Assembly (NCBI GenBank): GCA_023268875.1
Contig: JALRKL010000088.1
Location: 1 to 40,151 of the forward strand
Direction: 5' to 3'
Length of the DNA stretch: 40,151 nt
From: Bacteroidia bacterium
GTDB taxonomy: Bacteria > Bacteroidota > Bacteroidia > NS11-12g > UBA955
The notes under the pieces are model-generated. The model made no database searches and was not told where the DNA came from. It saw only the letters and a program-made list of their open reading frames with translations. This document shows, piece after piece, positions 27,867 to 37,185 of the stretch. Position 1 is the first letter of the stretch. Each line of letters opens with the position of its first letter. A program made the translations under genes and the position numbers.

Positions 27867-29939
27867 ATGAAATTCCTTCGAATTCTAGTTCTATTGATGT
27901 TAGTTTACGTAGTTGCATGTAAAAAAAACGACGTCAACCCCAGCAAATTCAAAAACACTAAAATCAGTCCAGAGATTCTAACTCCTTTGGCAAATGCGAA
28001 AATTATTGCAGCAGATTTACTAAAACAGGATAGTATTATCCAATACGATCCAGACGGATTGATAAGAATTACATTTAAACAAGATTCGGTCTTTAATTTG
28101 GATGCCGATGAAATTTTCAAAGATCTCAGATTAGGAAAAAGTTCAACTAAATTCAGTATTGGGGCTCTCAATATAATTGGCAATGAAAATAAATCAAACA
28201 TTAGTTTAGATGACATTACCGTTGAAGCGTCATTGGATGATAGAAATTATTTAACCAGTTCAAATGGTAAAAAAAATATATTTAAAGCATTAAATAGTAA
28301 GAAAACGGATATAACTAATCTTGATAAAGATAAAGATTTCGAATTCCTGAAGATATCTAATGGTCATCTTTTATTTAGTGTGTACAACGGATACCCAACT
28401 GAACTAACTAATTTGCAAATTTCAATATTCGATAGCGCAACTCAAACCAACCCAGTCTTACTGGGAACTGTTAAATTTGTAAATATCCTTCCTAAAAGTT
28501 CCGCCTTCGACAGTATTGATATTAGCGGCAGAGTTTTAAGTAATTCATTGGGTTTCAATGTGCCTTCTGTAAACTTGGCTCAAAGCGCTGATTCGGTGTT
28601 CATTAATATGGAGGATAATTTAGAAATAACCACTACATTTTCGAACCTCACCTGTATTGGAGGAAAAGCAGTTTTGCCTGCACAGAAAATTGAGACTAAG
28701 AACTTAAGTATTGATCTGTCTAATCCAAATTTAGCGGCCAAACTAAAAAATATTGAGTTCAACGATGCTTTATTGCCCATTAATACAACATCTACTCTCA
28801 ATAGCAACATAATAATCGATTTAAGTTTACCTGACGCAACAAAAAACAATAATCCAATAAATTCTTTGAGAATAAACGCCACAAAGACAACAACTAAATC
28901 TAATTTAGACTTAAGCGGTACACAAATTCATTTGGGCTATGATCCAGAAAAGGAATACAATATGTTGAGAATTAGTGTATCGACAGATATTCAGTCGAGT
29001 ATTGGATTAGTTGAATTTGACTCTTCAGATTACATCGAATTTGAGTTTGATGCACAACCTGCGACATTTGAATATTTGGATGGCTATTTAGGACAAGATA
29101 CATTTGACATAACCATCGATAATTTAGACATTAGTCAACTCGCGGAATTAGGTCGTGGTATCAAGATGAACGATCCTAAAATGAAGATTTATTTAAAGAA
29201 TTCAGTTGGTATTCCTATTTTGGTGGAGCTAGATATTTTATCAAAGGATGCCAATGGAAATGAACTTTCTATGAATGTTCAGGATATGAATTTCCCCTTT
29301 CCTACCATCTCAGAGAGAGGAACGATCAAATCTGAAACATTTGAAATTAACAAGTCTAATTCAGCGATTGTAGAGTGTTTGGGTATGCCAGCGGTTTTAT
29401 TCGATATTAAAGGACGAGCAATTATGAATCCAGATGGATTCATAGGTTTTACAAACCATATAACTCGTAATAGTGCTATTGATCTAGGTTTTGATACGGA
29501 TATTCCGATGATCTTTTCCGCACAAAATTTTATTTACGTAGATACTCTAGATCAAGGAAAGTCTCTTCAAGGATTGGCAGATTTTGATTTGTTAGAACTG
29601 AAAATCAAAACTAAAAATGGATTCCCACTAGGAGGTACATTGGATCTGATATTCACCGATTCCTCTTATAAAGTAATTGACTCCCTAACCGAGGTAACCC
29701 TCATACAATCGGCGATTGTTGATAAAGATGGTAAAATCACAGAAACCTCGGAAAACATGAGTACTTTCTTAATGCCAGGAGCGATGTTAGATAAACTCGA
29801 CGCTCGTAAATGTCAATACATTTTCATTCGAACTAACTTCAACTCCTACGATAATGGAAATGTGCCAGTAAGTATTTACACGAGTTGTGCATTAGATATT
29901 TCATTGGCATTCAGAGCTATTTACACCACCGAGCTATAA
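27867..29939 (+). CDS. Large hypothetical surface/periplasmic lipoprotein
   Basis: 690 aa; signal + lipobox MKFLRILVLLMLVYVVACKK; Asn/Ser/Asp-rich beta-strand repeats; 10 nt upstream of DUF5723-like gene. Confidence 0.75.
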   Translation: MKFLRILVLLMLVYVVACKKNDVNPSKFKNTKISPEILTPLANAKIIAADLLKQDSIIQYDPDGLIRITFKQDSVFNLDADEIFKDLRLGKSSTKFSIGALNIIGNENKSNISLDDITVEASLDDRNYLTSSNGKKNIFKALNSKKTDITNLDKDKDFEFLKISNGHLLFSVYNGYPTELTNLQISIFDSATQTNPVLLGTVKFVNILPKSSAFDSIDISGRVLSNSLGFNVPSVNLAQSADSVFINMEDNLEITTTFSNLTCIGGKAVLPAQKIETKNLSIDLSNPNLAAKLKNIEFNDALLPINTTSTLNSNIIIDLSLPDATKNNNPINSLRINATKTTTKSNLDLSGTQIHLGYDPEKEYNMLRISVSTDIQSSIGLVEFDSSDYIEFEFDAQPATFEYLDGYLGQDTFDITIDNLDISQLAELGRGIKMNDPKMKIYLKNSVGIPILVELDILSKDANGNELSMNVQDMNFPFPTISERGTIKSETFEINKSNSAIVECLGMPAVLFDIKGRAIMNPDGFIGFTNHITRNSAIDLGFDTDIPMIFSAQNFIYVDTLDQGKSLQGLADFDLLELKIKTKNGFPLGGTLDLIFTDSSYKVIDSLTEVTLIQSAIVDKDGKITETSENMSTFLMPGAMLDKLDARKCQYIFIRTNFNSYDNGNVPVSIYTSCALDISLAFRAIYTTEL

Positions 29940-29949
29940 TAAGATCCAA

Positions 29950-31779
29950 ATGAAAAAAATCAGTTTATTTATAACCGTGGCTTTAAGCGCTATGGGAGGA
30001 ATACAAGCTCAAGCATTTTACGAATTCAACAATCGTCACCTTTCCCAATCACATTTGTGGAATCCGGGTTTCATGCCCCAGTATAAAGCGACACTTTCGG
30101 TCGGACAAACCTATTTTGGAGCCAATTTAGTTGGGACTACACTCAATGGTTTATTTGGAAGCACCGAAACACCATTGCAAACCGTTACGCGCTTGATTGG
30201 AGAAGATGAGAAACAACTAGGAGTGGATTTGTACCAGCAAACAGATGTTTTTCATTTCGGCTTTAGAAGCAAAAAATCATATTTCTCCATAAATAGCACT
30301 CTTGTTAATGAAGCAGCCATACGCGTTCCTAAAGATCTTTTGGGATTAGCATTTATAGGAAATGGTGCCTTTATTGAAAAGGACGCCGATATTGACTTTT
30401 CAGGGAATCAAATACGCTCCTACCTTAAGAATACATTCAGTTATGGAAGATTTATCACGAATGAACTTTCTCTAGGCATGAATGCTTCTCTCATTAACGG
30501 AATTAGCGACCTCAATCTCGAACAAGCCAGATTTGGAATCGGAACCGATACGGGTACCGCCTCAATTTATTCTTTAAATTTAAACGGTGCTATTAAAGGT
30601 CGCGCTTCACTTCTGGGTGTAGATGTTCAAGATGCACTTAACGATTCAACATACGATGCCAATCAAACTGTTATGGATCAATTAAATCAAATTTCAATGG
30701 GAACGAATCAAGGATATGCATTAGGATTCGGTGCCGTTTATAGATTTAACGAAAAATTTCGGGTTTCCGGCTCTATTCAGAATCTTGGGAACATACTTTG
30801 GAATTTAGGTGCCCAAGAAATTATCATGAATGAATCTAAATGGATTTGGAATGGCCTGGATACAAATCAAATTAATAATTTGAATGACGATATTGCTCAA
30901 CAACTGCAAGATACCTTCCTCAATAAATTTGATGTAACTGGAGCACAAATAAGTTCATACACCACACAACTTAAACCGCGCTACACTATTGGTGCCGAAT
31001 TCCTTCTATTTCCAAGAACCCATATCCAAGCATTTGGAGGATATGGCTTTGGTATTAATGGAGATAAAACCTTTGTGAGTTCAACTATCCATCAGGAATT
31101 GGGTGAATGGATCGATTTAAGATTAGGCTATTCGTTATACGATATATCTAACCCAGTGCACCGTATCAGCTTGGGATTAAGCTTAAATCTAGGTCCAATA
31201 CAAGTATTTGGATCGGTGAATGATGTGTTGGGGATAATTAACTATGGCTCGGCAAGCGCCACATCGGGTATGATAGGTTTAAATATCAATATCGGCAAGC
31301 GTAATGATCGTGACTACGATGAAGTTCCAGATAAAAAAGATAGTTGTTACAAAATTTTTGGAGTAATTAGCAATAATGGCTGTCCTTATGGATTCTTGGG
31401 TGGATCTATGTCCAATGACGAAAATGAAGACGTTCTACCAGATGAAGTAGAATCCGAAATTTCAACCCCGGAAAGAGAAACTACTCCTGAAGAAATTCAA
31501 ATTCAAGAGGTAATTGAATTTCTTTCTGATGAAAAAGCCGAGTCACTTGCCGTTTTGACAGAAATTTCGAATCTTCCTGATTCAACAAATATCGTAATTG
31601 ATTCGGCCCAAACATTACCTTTACAAGATTCAACCAATAAATTGAATATGGATAGCGCTCAAATTATGGAAACTGTTCCTGCTATGCCCAGTTCAGAATC
31701 AACACCCAAAGAATCCAAAACTAAATCAAAGGGTAAGGCAATTAAAAATGACGAGCTAGAAGAACTCATGAAGCGCTAA
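29950..31779 (+). CDS. DUF5723-like outer-membrane beta-barrel with TSP3-like motif and acidic/low-complexity C-terminal tail
   Basis: Signal MKKISLFITVALSAMGGIQAQ; AFYEFNNRHLSQSHLWNPGFMPQYKATLSVGQTYFG; barrel strands; DRDYDEVPDKKDSC TSP3-like motif then Glu/Ser/Thr-rich tail. Confidence 0.75.
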   Translation: MKKISLFITVALSAMGGIQAQAFYEFNNRHLSQSHLWNPGFMPQYKATLSVGQTYFGANLVGTTLNGLFGSTETPLQTVTRLIGEDEKQLGVDLYQQTDVFHFGFRSKKSYFSINSTLVNEAAIRVPKDLLGLAFIGNGAFIEKDADIDFSGNQIRSYLKNTFSYGRFITNELSLGMNASLINGISDLNLEQARFGIGTDTGTASIYSLNLNGAIKGRASLLGVDVQDALNDSTYDANQTVMDQLNQISMGTNQGYALGFGAVYRFNEKFRVSGSIQNLGNILWNLGAQEIIMNESKWIWNGLDTNQINNLNDDIAQQLQDTFLNKFDVTGAQISSYTTQLKPRYTIGAEFLLFPRTHIQAFGGYGFGINGDKTFVSSTIHQELGEWIDLRLGYSLYDISNPVHRISLGLSLNLGPIQVFGSVNDVLGIINYGSASATSGMIGLNINIGKRNDRDYDEVPDKKDSCYKIFGVISNNGCPYGFLGGSMSNDENEDVLPDEVESEISTPERETTPEEIQIQEVIEFLSDEKAESLAVLTEISNLPDSTNIVIDSAQTLPLQDSTNKLNMDSAQIMETVPAMPSSESTPKESKTKSKGKAIKNDELEELMKR

Positions 31780-31791
31780 TTAGCGCTTCAT
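31768..31791. repeat. Perfect 24-nt palindrome at convergent gene junction
   Basis: ATGAAGCGCTAATTAGCGCTTCAT; contains stop codons of both convergent genes. Confidence 0.95.
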
Positions 31792-32835
31792 CAAATTAGC
31801 TCCTAAGGTTGGGATAATTATACCGGAATCTCGCGTTTCCGCTTTTATCCGTTCTAGTTCACGTTGCGGCTTTCCTATGGGTTCATCACTCAAATCGAAT
31901 GTGCCATAATGCATCGGGATGAAGTATTTTGCCTTCAAGTCTTTAAAAGCTTTATATGACTTGCTCGGACTAGAATGATTGTCTTCCATGAACCATTCAG
32001 GTTCATAGGCGCCAATTCCTAAAATCGCATAATCGATTTGGGGAAATAATTTAGCGATGTCCTTGTAATGAGAGCCATAGCCAGAATCCCCTCCAAAATA
32101 AATCGTGATACCGTCAATTTTCAGTATAAACGAACCCCATAATCGTTGATTTGTATCGGTTAATCCTCTTTTTGACCAATGTCTCGTAGGCAGAAAATAA
32201 AGTTCAAAACCTTCAGTTTTATACTGTTGATACCATCCCGCTTCTTGTCCTTTAGCCCCTTTGAGAAACTTTTCTAAAATTGGGCTCATATTTAATCCCG
32301 AAAAGAACCGAATCTCTGGATTGTATTTAACCATTTTTCGTAAACTCGCTTTATCGCAGTGATCGCGATGATCGTGCGACATAAGAACAAAATTGATAGC
32401 TGGCATATCAGAAGGCTCGATGGGCAGCTTCGACCAACGCTTTATAACCGAGGCCTTTTTAAATACAGGGTCAGTTATAAAGTGTATACCCTTAACCCTA
32501 ATAATAAAGGTAGCATGCCCCAACCAATAAATCCCGTCCTCTTTTCCTTCTTTTAATGAAGTCAAATCTTCTGAAATGGGCAAACGAAACGTATCTTGTT
32601 TTTTCTCTTGTTCGTAGGGATTCTTTTTACTTTTCCAACGCCATACATCGGAGAAATCCTTAGACATCGGAAATTCGTGATTTTGATACATTTTTTTATG
32701 CACGGGATTTCCTGTCCATTTGAGCAGGGTGTCCACTCCTTTAACAAAAGGAATATCGGGATTGAATGACGGTAGTTTTTTGGACATTTCGCAAGAACTT
32801 AGAAAACAAAAAATTGCAATTATCGCATTACGCAT
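31780..32835 (-). CDS. MBL-fold metallohydrolase lipoprotein (UlaG/NAPE-PLD-like)
   Basis: Lipobox FCFLSSCEMSKK; WLGHATFIIRVKGIHFITDPVF, SHDHRDHCD, FGGDSGYG, PMHYGTF metal-binding motifs; start at internal ATG of ORF 31780..32862. Confidence 0.88.
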   Translation of the reverse strand: MRNAIIAIFCFLSSCEMSKKLPSFNPDIPFVKGVDTLLKWTGNPVHKKMYQNHEFPMSKDFSDVWRWKSKKNPYEQEKKQDTFRLPISEDLTSLKEGKEDGIYWLGHATFIIRVKGIHFITDPVFKKASVIKRWSKLPIEPSDMPAINFVLMSHDHRDHCDKASLRKMVKYNPEIRFFSGLNMSPILEKFLKGAKGQEAGWYQQYKTEGFELYFLPTRHWSKRGLTDTNQRLWGSFILKIDGITIYFGGDSGYGSHYKDIAKLFPQIDYAILGIGAYEPEWFMEDNHSSPSKSYKAFKDLKAKYFIPMHYGTFDLSDEPIGKPQRELERIKAETRDSGIIIPTLGANLMKR

Positions 32836-35800
32836 GTGCTTCGGCATTAGGTTTGAGGGCATTTTTCCATTCGTTCAGCTCGTAAAGCCCCTGAAATACG
32901 TCCGTAACTCCTCTAACCTCTACTATGAATGCTTTATCCGTTTGCTTGGCATTATATTTATTTGGATTTTGCGCCAACATACCTATCAAAAAGCTGAATG
33001 CTTCGGATTGATATACAGCCGCATTTGAATCTCCCGGGAAAAAACAACGCATTTTAGACGGAGTAAGGGCCACTTTTTCCAATCCGAGTTCCTTAGCCGC
33101 CCATTTTAATCGAATCGAATCAACCAAAGCCAGCACCTCCTTGGGTGGTTTTCCAAAACGGTCTTTCAACTCCGATAAAAAGTCACGCAATCCTAATTCA
33201 GTTTTTACATTCGACAATTCACTATATAAACTGATACGCTCGGATGTTTGGGTCACATATTCCGAAGGAATTAATATTTCATAATAGGTATCAATCTGGC
33301 AATCTCGGCTCTCAATACTCTCATTTGCATCCTCAAATAGATTTGTAAACTCCTCTTTTTTCAACTCTTGTAACGCTTCATCCAAAATTTTGTGATACAT
33401 GTCAAAACCCATATCGGCAATAAATCCACTTTGTTCAGCCCCTAACAAATTTCCGGCTCCTCGAATATCAAGGTCGCGCATTGCCACCTGAAATCCACTA
33501 CCCAATTCAGAATACTCTTCTAAAGTTCGCAACCTTTTACGAGAATCTTCCGGCAAGCCTGATATAGGCGGACTCAATAAATAACAAAACGCTTTTGTAT
33601 TGCTCCTACCCACACGTCCGCGCATTTGATGCAAATCAGAAAGCCCAAACATGTGCGCATTATTGATAATAATGGTATTGGCATTGGGTATATCCAAGCC
33701 GCTTTCAATTATACTCGTAGCAACCAACACATCGTACTCTCCCTCAATAAAGCGAACCATTACATCTTCCAGTTTATGCCCTTCCATTTGACCGTGTGCC
33801 ACACAAACGCGCGCTTCGGGCACTTCCCGCTCAATCATTGCCGCTAAATCGTAGATATCCTTAATACGGGTATGCACCACAAAGGCTTGTCCCCCGCGAT
33901 TAATTTCGTCGGTAATCGCCTTTTGGATGGTCTCCTTGTTAAAAACCGCCAATTCCGTATGTACCGGCTGTCTATTAGGCGGAGGTGTATTGATAATACT
34001 TAAATCGCGCGCTCCCATTAAACTAAAATGTAATGTACGCGGTATTGGAGTCGCCGTTAAGGTAAGCGTGTCTACATTTACCCGGATGCTCTTCAGTTTT
34101 TCTTTCGCCCCTACTCCGAATTTTTGCTCTTCATCGATTATTAAAAGACCTAAATCTTTGAATTTTATATCCTTTCCAATCAACCTATGCGTACCGATAA
34201 TAATATCAACTTCCCCACTTTGCAATTTGCGAATCGTTTCTTTTTGATCCTTAGCAGACTTGAACCGGTTCAAATATTCTACATTTACGGGGAAGCCTTG
34301 GTAACGCTTCCGAAAGCTTCGATAATGTTGCTGAGCTAAGATCGTTGTAGGAACTAAAACGGCCACTTGTTTAGAATCGCAAACTGCTTTAAACGCTGCA
34401 CGCATGGCTACTTCCGTTTTCCCAAATCCAACATCACCGCAAACCAAACGGTCCATAGGTTGCTCATTTTCCATATCTTTCTTCACCGCATCAATTGCCT
34501 TGCCTTGGTCGGGTGTATCTTCATAAAAAAAAGATGCTTCCAGCTCCATTTGCAAGTAATTATCCGCAGAAAATGCAAAACCTTTTTCCTTTTTTCGCTG
34601 CGCATACAATTGAATCAACTCACGGGCAATATCTTTAACCTTCTTTTTAGTGGTCCTCTTTTGCTTTTCCCAAGCCCCCGAACCTAGTTTATGCAGCGTT
34701 GGCTTGGTTCCATCTTTGCCACTGTATTTGCTTACTTTATGAAGGCTATTAACCGATACATAAAGCAAATCATTATCCCTATATACAATTCTTAACGCCT
34801 CTTGCTTTACCCCATTAACATCCATGGTTTCCAAACCGGCAAATTTGCCAATGCCATGATCGATATGGGTTATAAAATCACCCGGTTTTAAATTTCGTAA
34901 CTCTCTTAAAGAAATAGAGGTACTGCCAGATTGACTGTCGCGGGATTTAGGCTTATAATATTTATCAAAAAGCTGATGCTCCGTAATACACGCGAGTTTG
35001 CTTTCGTGGTCGACAAATCCGCTCGCCAAACCTACATATACAGGCGAAAACAATTCGTCCATTTGCTGTTCCTTCAATAGAACTTGAAGACGTTCAATTT
35101 GACGGTTATTATCGCTAAATACCAAGGTTTTGTACCCTTTTTGTTTATACTCTTGCAGCCACTGTTGCAACAGCTCCATATTGCGTTTAAAGATGGGCTG
35201 CGGTTCTTGTTCAAACGCTACCGTATCGTGAGGAGCATCCGGTTTATCGCCACCCAATTGAATTTTCTTAAACGGATTTGACATTTCCTGAAATTCTTTT
35301 GGGGTTAACCAAACTTCATTGGGATGCCTTCCATCAAATTCCCCTGAGTCTAACTTAGTCTGATGATAATTCTGTAATGCAAACTCCCACATTTTCACCA
35401 AGTCGGTGAACTGAAGTTCGGGTTCGATCCAATACAACAGGGTATCAGATTCAAAATAATTAAGGATAGGCGTACGTTTTATTTGCTGCTCTCGAAGTTT
35501 AGGAACCAAACTGAAGTGGGCCATTTCCTTAATTGACAATTGAGTATTTACATCAAAAGCCCGAATATTATCGATTATATCTCCATCTAATTCTAATCTA
35601 AACGGATATTCATGAGCAAATGAGAACAAATCCAGGATTCCGCCCCTGATACTAAATTGACCCGGCTCCATCACAAAATCCTCCCGCTCAAATCCATTGT
35701 CGTAAAGAAACTCGGTTAGAAAATCAATATCCAGGTTTTGACCTTTACTGATCTCAAAGGTATTACTCTCCAAATCTGATTTTTCTACTACATGTTCTGC

Positions 35801-36178
35801 CAATGCGCTGCCGTAGGTGACCACAATCCGCCGCGGATTTTTACGCAATCCATTTAGCGTTTCTATCCGTTCCTGCACATGCATTGCATGCTCCCGATCG
35901 GAACGATACGCTTTCACAAAAGAATCTGGAAGAAAATAAATAGATTGCCCGGGAAGTAAATTCTCGAGATCTGACTTGATATATTGCGCTTCTACTTTAT
36001 TTGGTGCAACTACGAGTATGGGACGTTGATTTTTGGCATAAGTCGTTGCCATCAACAGTGACCTACCAGAACCAAAAAGTCCTTTGGTAAAGATCCATTT
36101 ATTTCCCGTAAGATGTCCTAAAAAATCTTGTGTCGCCTCAAACTGAGATTGATGCGACAATATATCTCGAGTATTCAT
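32828..36178 (-). CDS. mfd: Transcription-repair coupling factor Mfd
   Basis: 1116 aa; GDVGFGKTEVAMRAAFKA, DEEQKFGVGAKEKLK, TATPIPRTL, RGRVGRS; RNAP-interaction domain GDFITHIDHGIGKFAGLETMDVNG. Confidence 0.97.
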   Translation of the reverse strand: MNTRDILSHQSQFEATQDFLGHLTGNKWIFTKGLFGSGRSLLMATTYAKNQRPILVVAPNKVEAQYIKSDLENLLPGQSIYFLPDSFVKAYRSDREHAMHVQERIETLNGLRKNPRRIVVTYGSALAEHVVEKSDLESNTFEISKGQNLDIDFLTEFLYDNGFEREDFVMEPGQFSIRGGILDLFSFAHEYPFRLELDGDIIDNIRAFDVNTQLSIKEMAHFSLVPKLREQQIKRTPILNYFESDTLLYWIEPELQFTDLVKMWEFALQNYHQTKLDSGEFDGRHPNEVWLTPKEFQEMSNPFKKIQLGGDKPDAPHDTVAFEQEPQPIFKRNMELLQQWLQEYKQKGYKTLVFSDNNRQIERLQVLLKEQQMDELFSPVYVGLASGFVDHESKLACITEHQLFDKYYKPKSRDSQSGSTSISLRELRNLKPGDFITHIDHGIGKFAGLETMDVNGVKQEALRIVYRDNDLLYVSVNSLHKVSKYSGKDGTKPTLHKLGSGAWEKQKRTTKKKVKDIARELIQLYAQRKKEKGFAFSADNYLQMELEASFFYEDTPDQGKAIDAVKKDMENEQPMDRLVCGDVGFGKTEVAMRAAFKAVCDSKQVAVLVPTTILAQQHYRSFRKRYQGFPVNVEYLNRFKSAKDQKETIRKLQSGEVDIIIGTHRLIGKDIKFKDLGLLIIDEEQKFGVGAKEKLKSIRVNVDTLTLTATPIPRTLHFSLMGARDLSIINTPPPNRQPVHTELAVFNKETIQKAITDEINRGGQAFVVHTRIKDIYDLAAMIEREVPEARVCVAHGQMEGHKLEDVMVRFIEGEYDVLVATSIIESGLDIPNANTIIINNAHMFGLSDLHQMRGRVGRSNTKAFCYLLSPPISGLPEDSRKRLRTLEEYSELGSGFQVAMRDLDIRGAGNLLGAEQSGFIADMGFDMYHKILDEALQELKKEEFTNLFEDANESIESRDCQIDTYYEILIPSEYVTQTSERISLYSELSNVKTELGLRDFLSELKDRFGKPPKEVLALVDSIRLKWAAKELGLEKVALTPSKMRCFFPGDSNAAVYQSEAFSFLIGMLAQNPNKYNAKQTDKAFIVEVRGVTDVFQGLYELNEWKNALKPNAEAHA

Positions 36179-36223
36179 AAACCGCTCCGCTAGTAAGGAA
36201 ACCCTTAATAGCCCAAAAGAGTT

Positions 36224-37180
36224 TTAGTTTTTACGAGAAATTGCCCTTTCGGCTGCAGCCGTGATATCAGAATGATCCAAACCATACTTCACCAATAATT
36301 GATCGGGAGTACCGCTTTCACCAAACGAATCGTTCACAGCAACCATTTCTAACGGAGTTGGCAACTTGCGCGCAAGCAATTGAGCAATAGAATCACCCAT
36401 ACCACCATTCATTTGATGCTCCTCAGCAGTAACTACACATCCCGTTTTCTTGGCCGAATTGATAACTGCCTCTACATCTAGTGGCTTAATGGTGTGGATA
36501 TTGATGATTTCTGCCGAAATGCCTTTTTCCGCCAGTTGTTGACCGGCTTGAATTGCTTTCCATACTAAATGGCCGGTAGCAAAAATACTCACATCGGTAC
36601 CTTCGTTTAACATTAAGGCTTTTCCAATTTCAAACGGCGTATCTTCACTAATAAATACTGGCCATTTGGGTCTACCAAAACGCAAGTACACAGGGCCGAA
36701 ATATTTCGCAATTGCAATAGTGGCTGCCTTAGTTTGATTGTAATCACATGGGTTTATCACCACCATACCAGGCAACATTTTCATTAAGCCTATATCTTCC
36801 AGTATCTGATGTGTAGCCCCATCTTCACCCAGGGTTAGTCCGGCATGCGAAGCACAAATTTTAACATTGGCATGGCTGTAAGCAATACTTTGCCGTATTT
36901 GATCGTATACACGTCCTGTTGAAAAATTAGCAAACGTTCCTGTAAAAGGAATCTTTCCAGCCAAGGCCATACCAGCGGCAACGCCCATCATGTTCGCTTC
37001 CATAATTCCCGCCTGAAAAAAGCGATCAGGAAATTCGTCTTTAAACAAATTCATCACGAGCGAACCCGTTAAGTCGGCACACATGGCCACTACACGGGGA
37101 TCTTGTTTTCCGATTTCTAACAAACCGGCGCCAAAGCCGCTACGCGTGTCTTTGTTGTCCAATATTTCAAAAGATTTCAT
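36224..37180 (-). CDS. Transketolase, C-terminal subunit (pyrimidine/C-terminal domains)
   Basis: 318 aa; DPRVVAMCADLTGS, FPDRFFQAGIMEANMMGVAAGMALAG, THQILEDIGLMKMLPGMVVINPCD. Confidence 0.93.
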   Translation of the reverse strand: MKSFEILDNKDTRSGFGAGLLEIGKQDPRVVAMCADLTGSLVMNLFKDEFPDRFFQAGIMEANMMGVAAGMALAGKIPFTGTFANFSTGRVYDQIRQSIAYSHANVKICASHAGLTLGEDGATHQILEDIGLMKMLPGMVVINPCDYNQTKAATIAIAKYFGPVYLRFGRPKWPVFISEDTPFEIGKALMLNEGTDVSIFATGHLVWKAIQAGQQLAEKGISAEIINIHTIKPLDVEAVINSAKKTGCVVTAEEHQMNGGMGDSIAQLLARKLPTPLEMVAVNDSFGESGTPDQLLVKYGLDHSDITAAAERAISRKN

Positions 37181-37185
37181 AGAGT

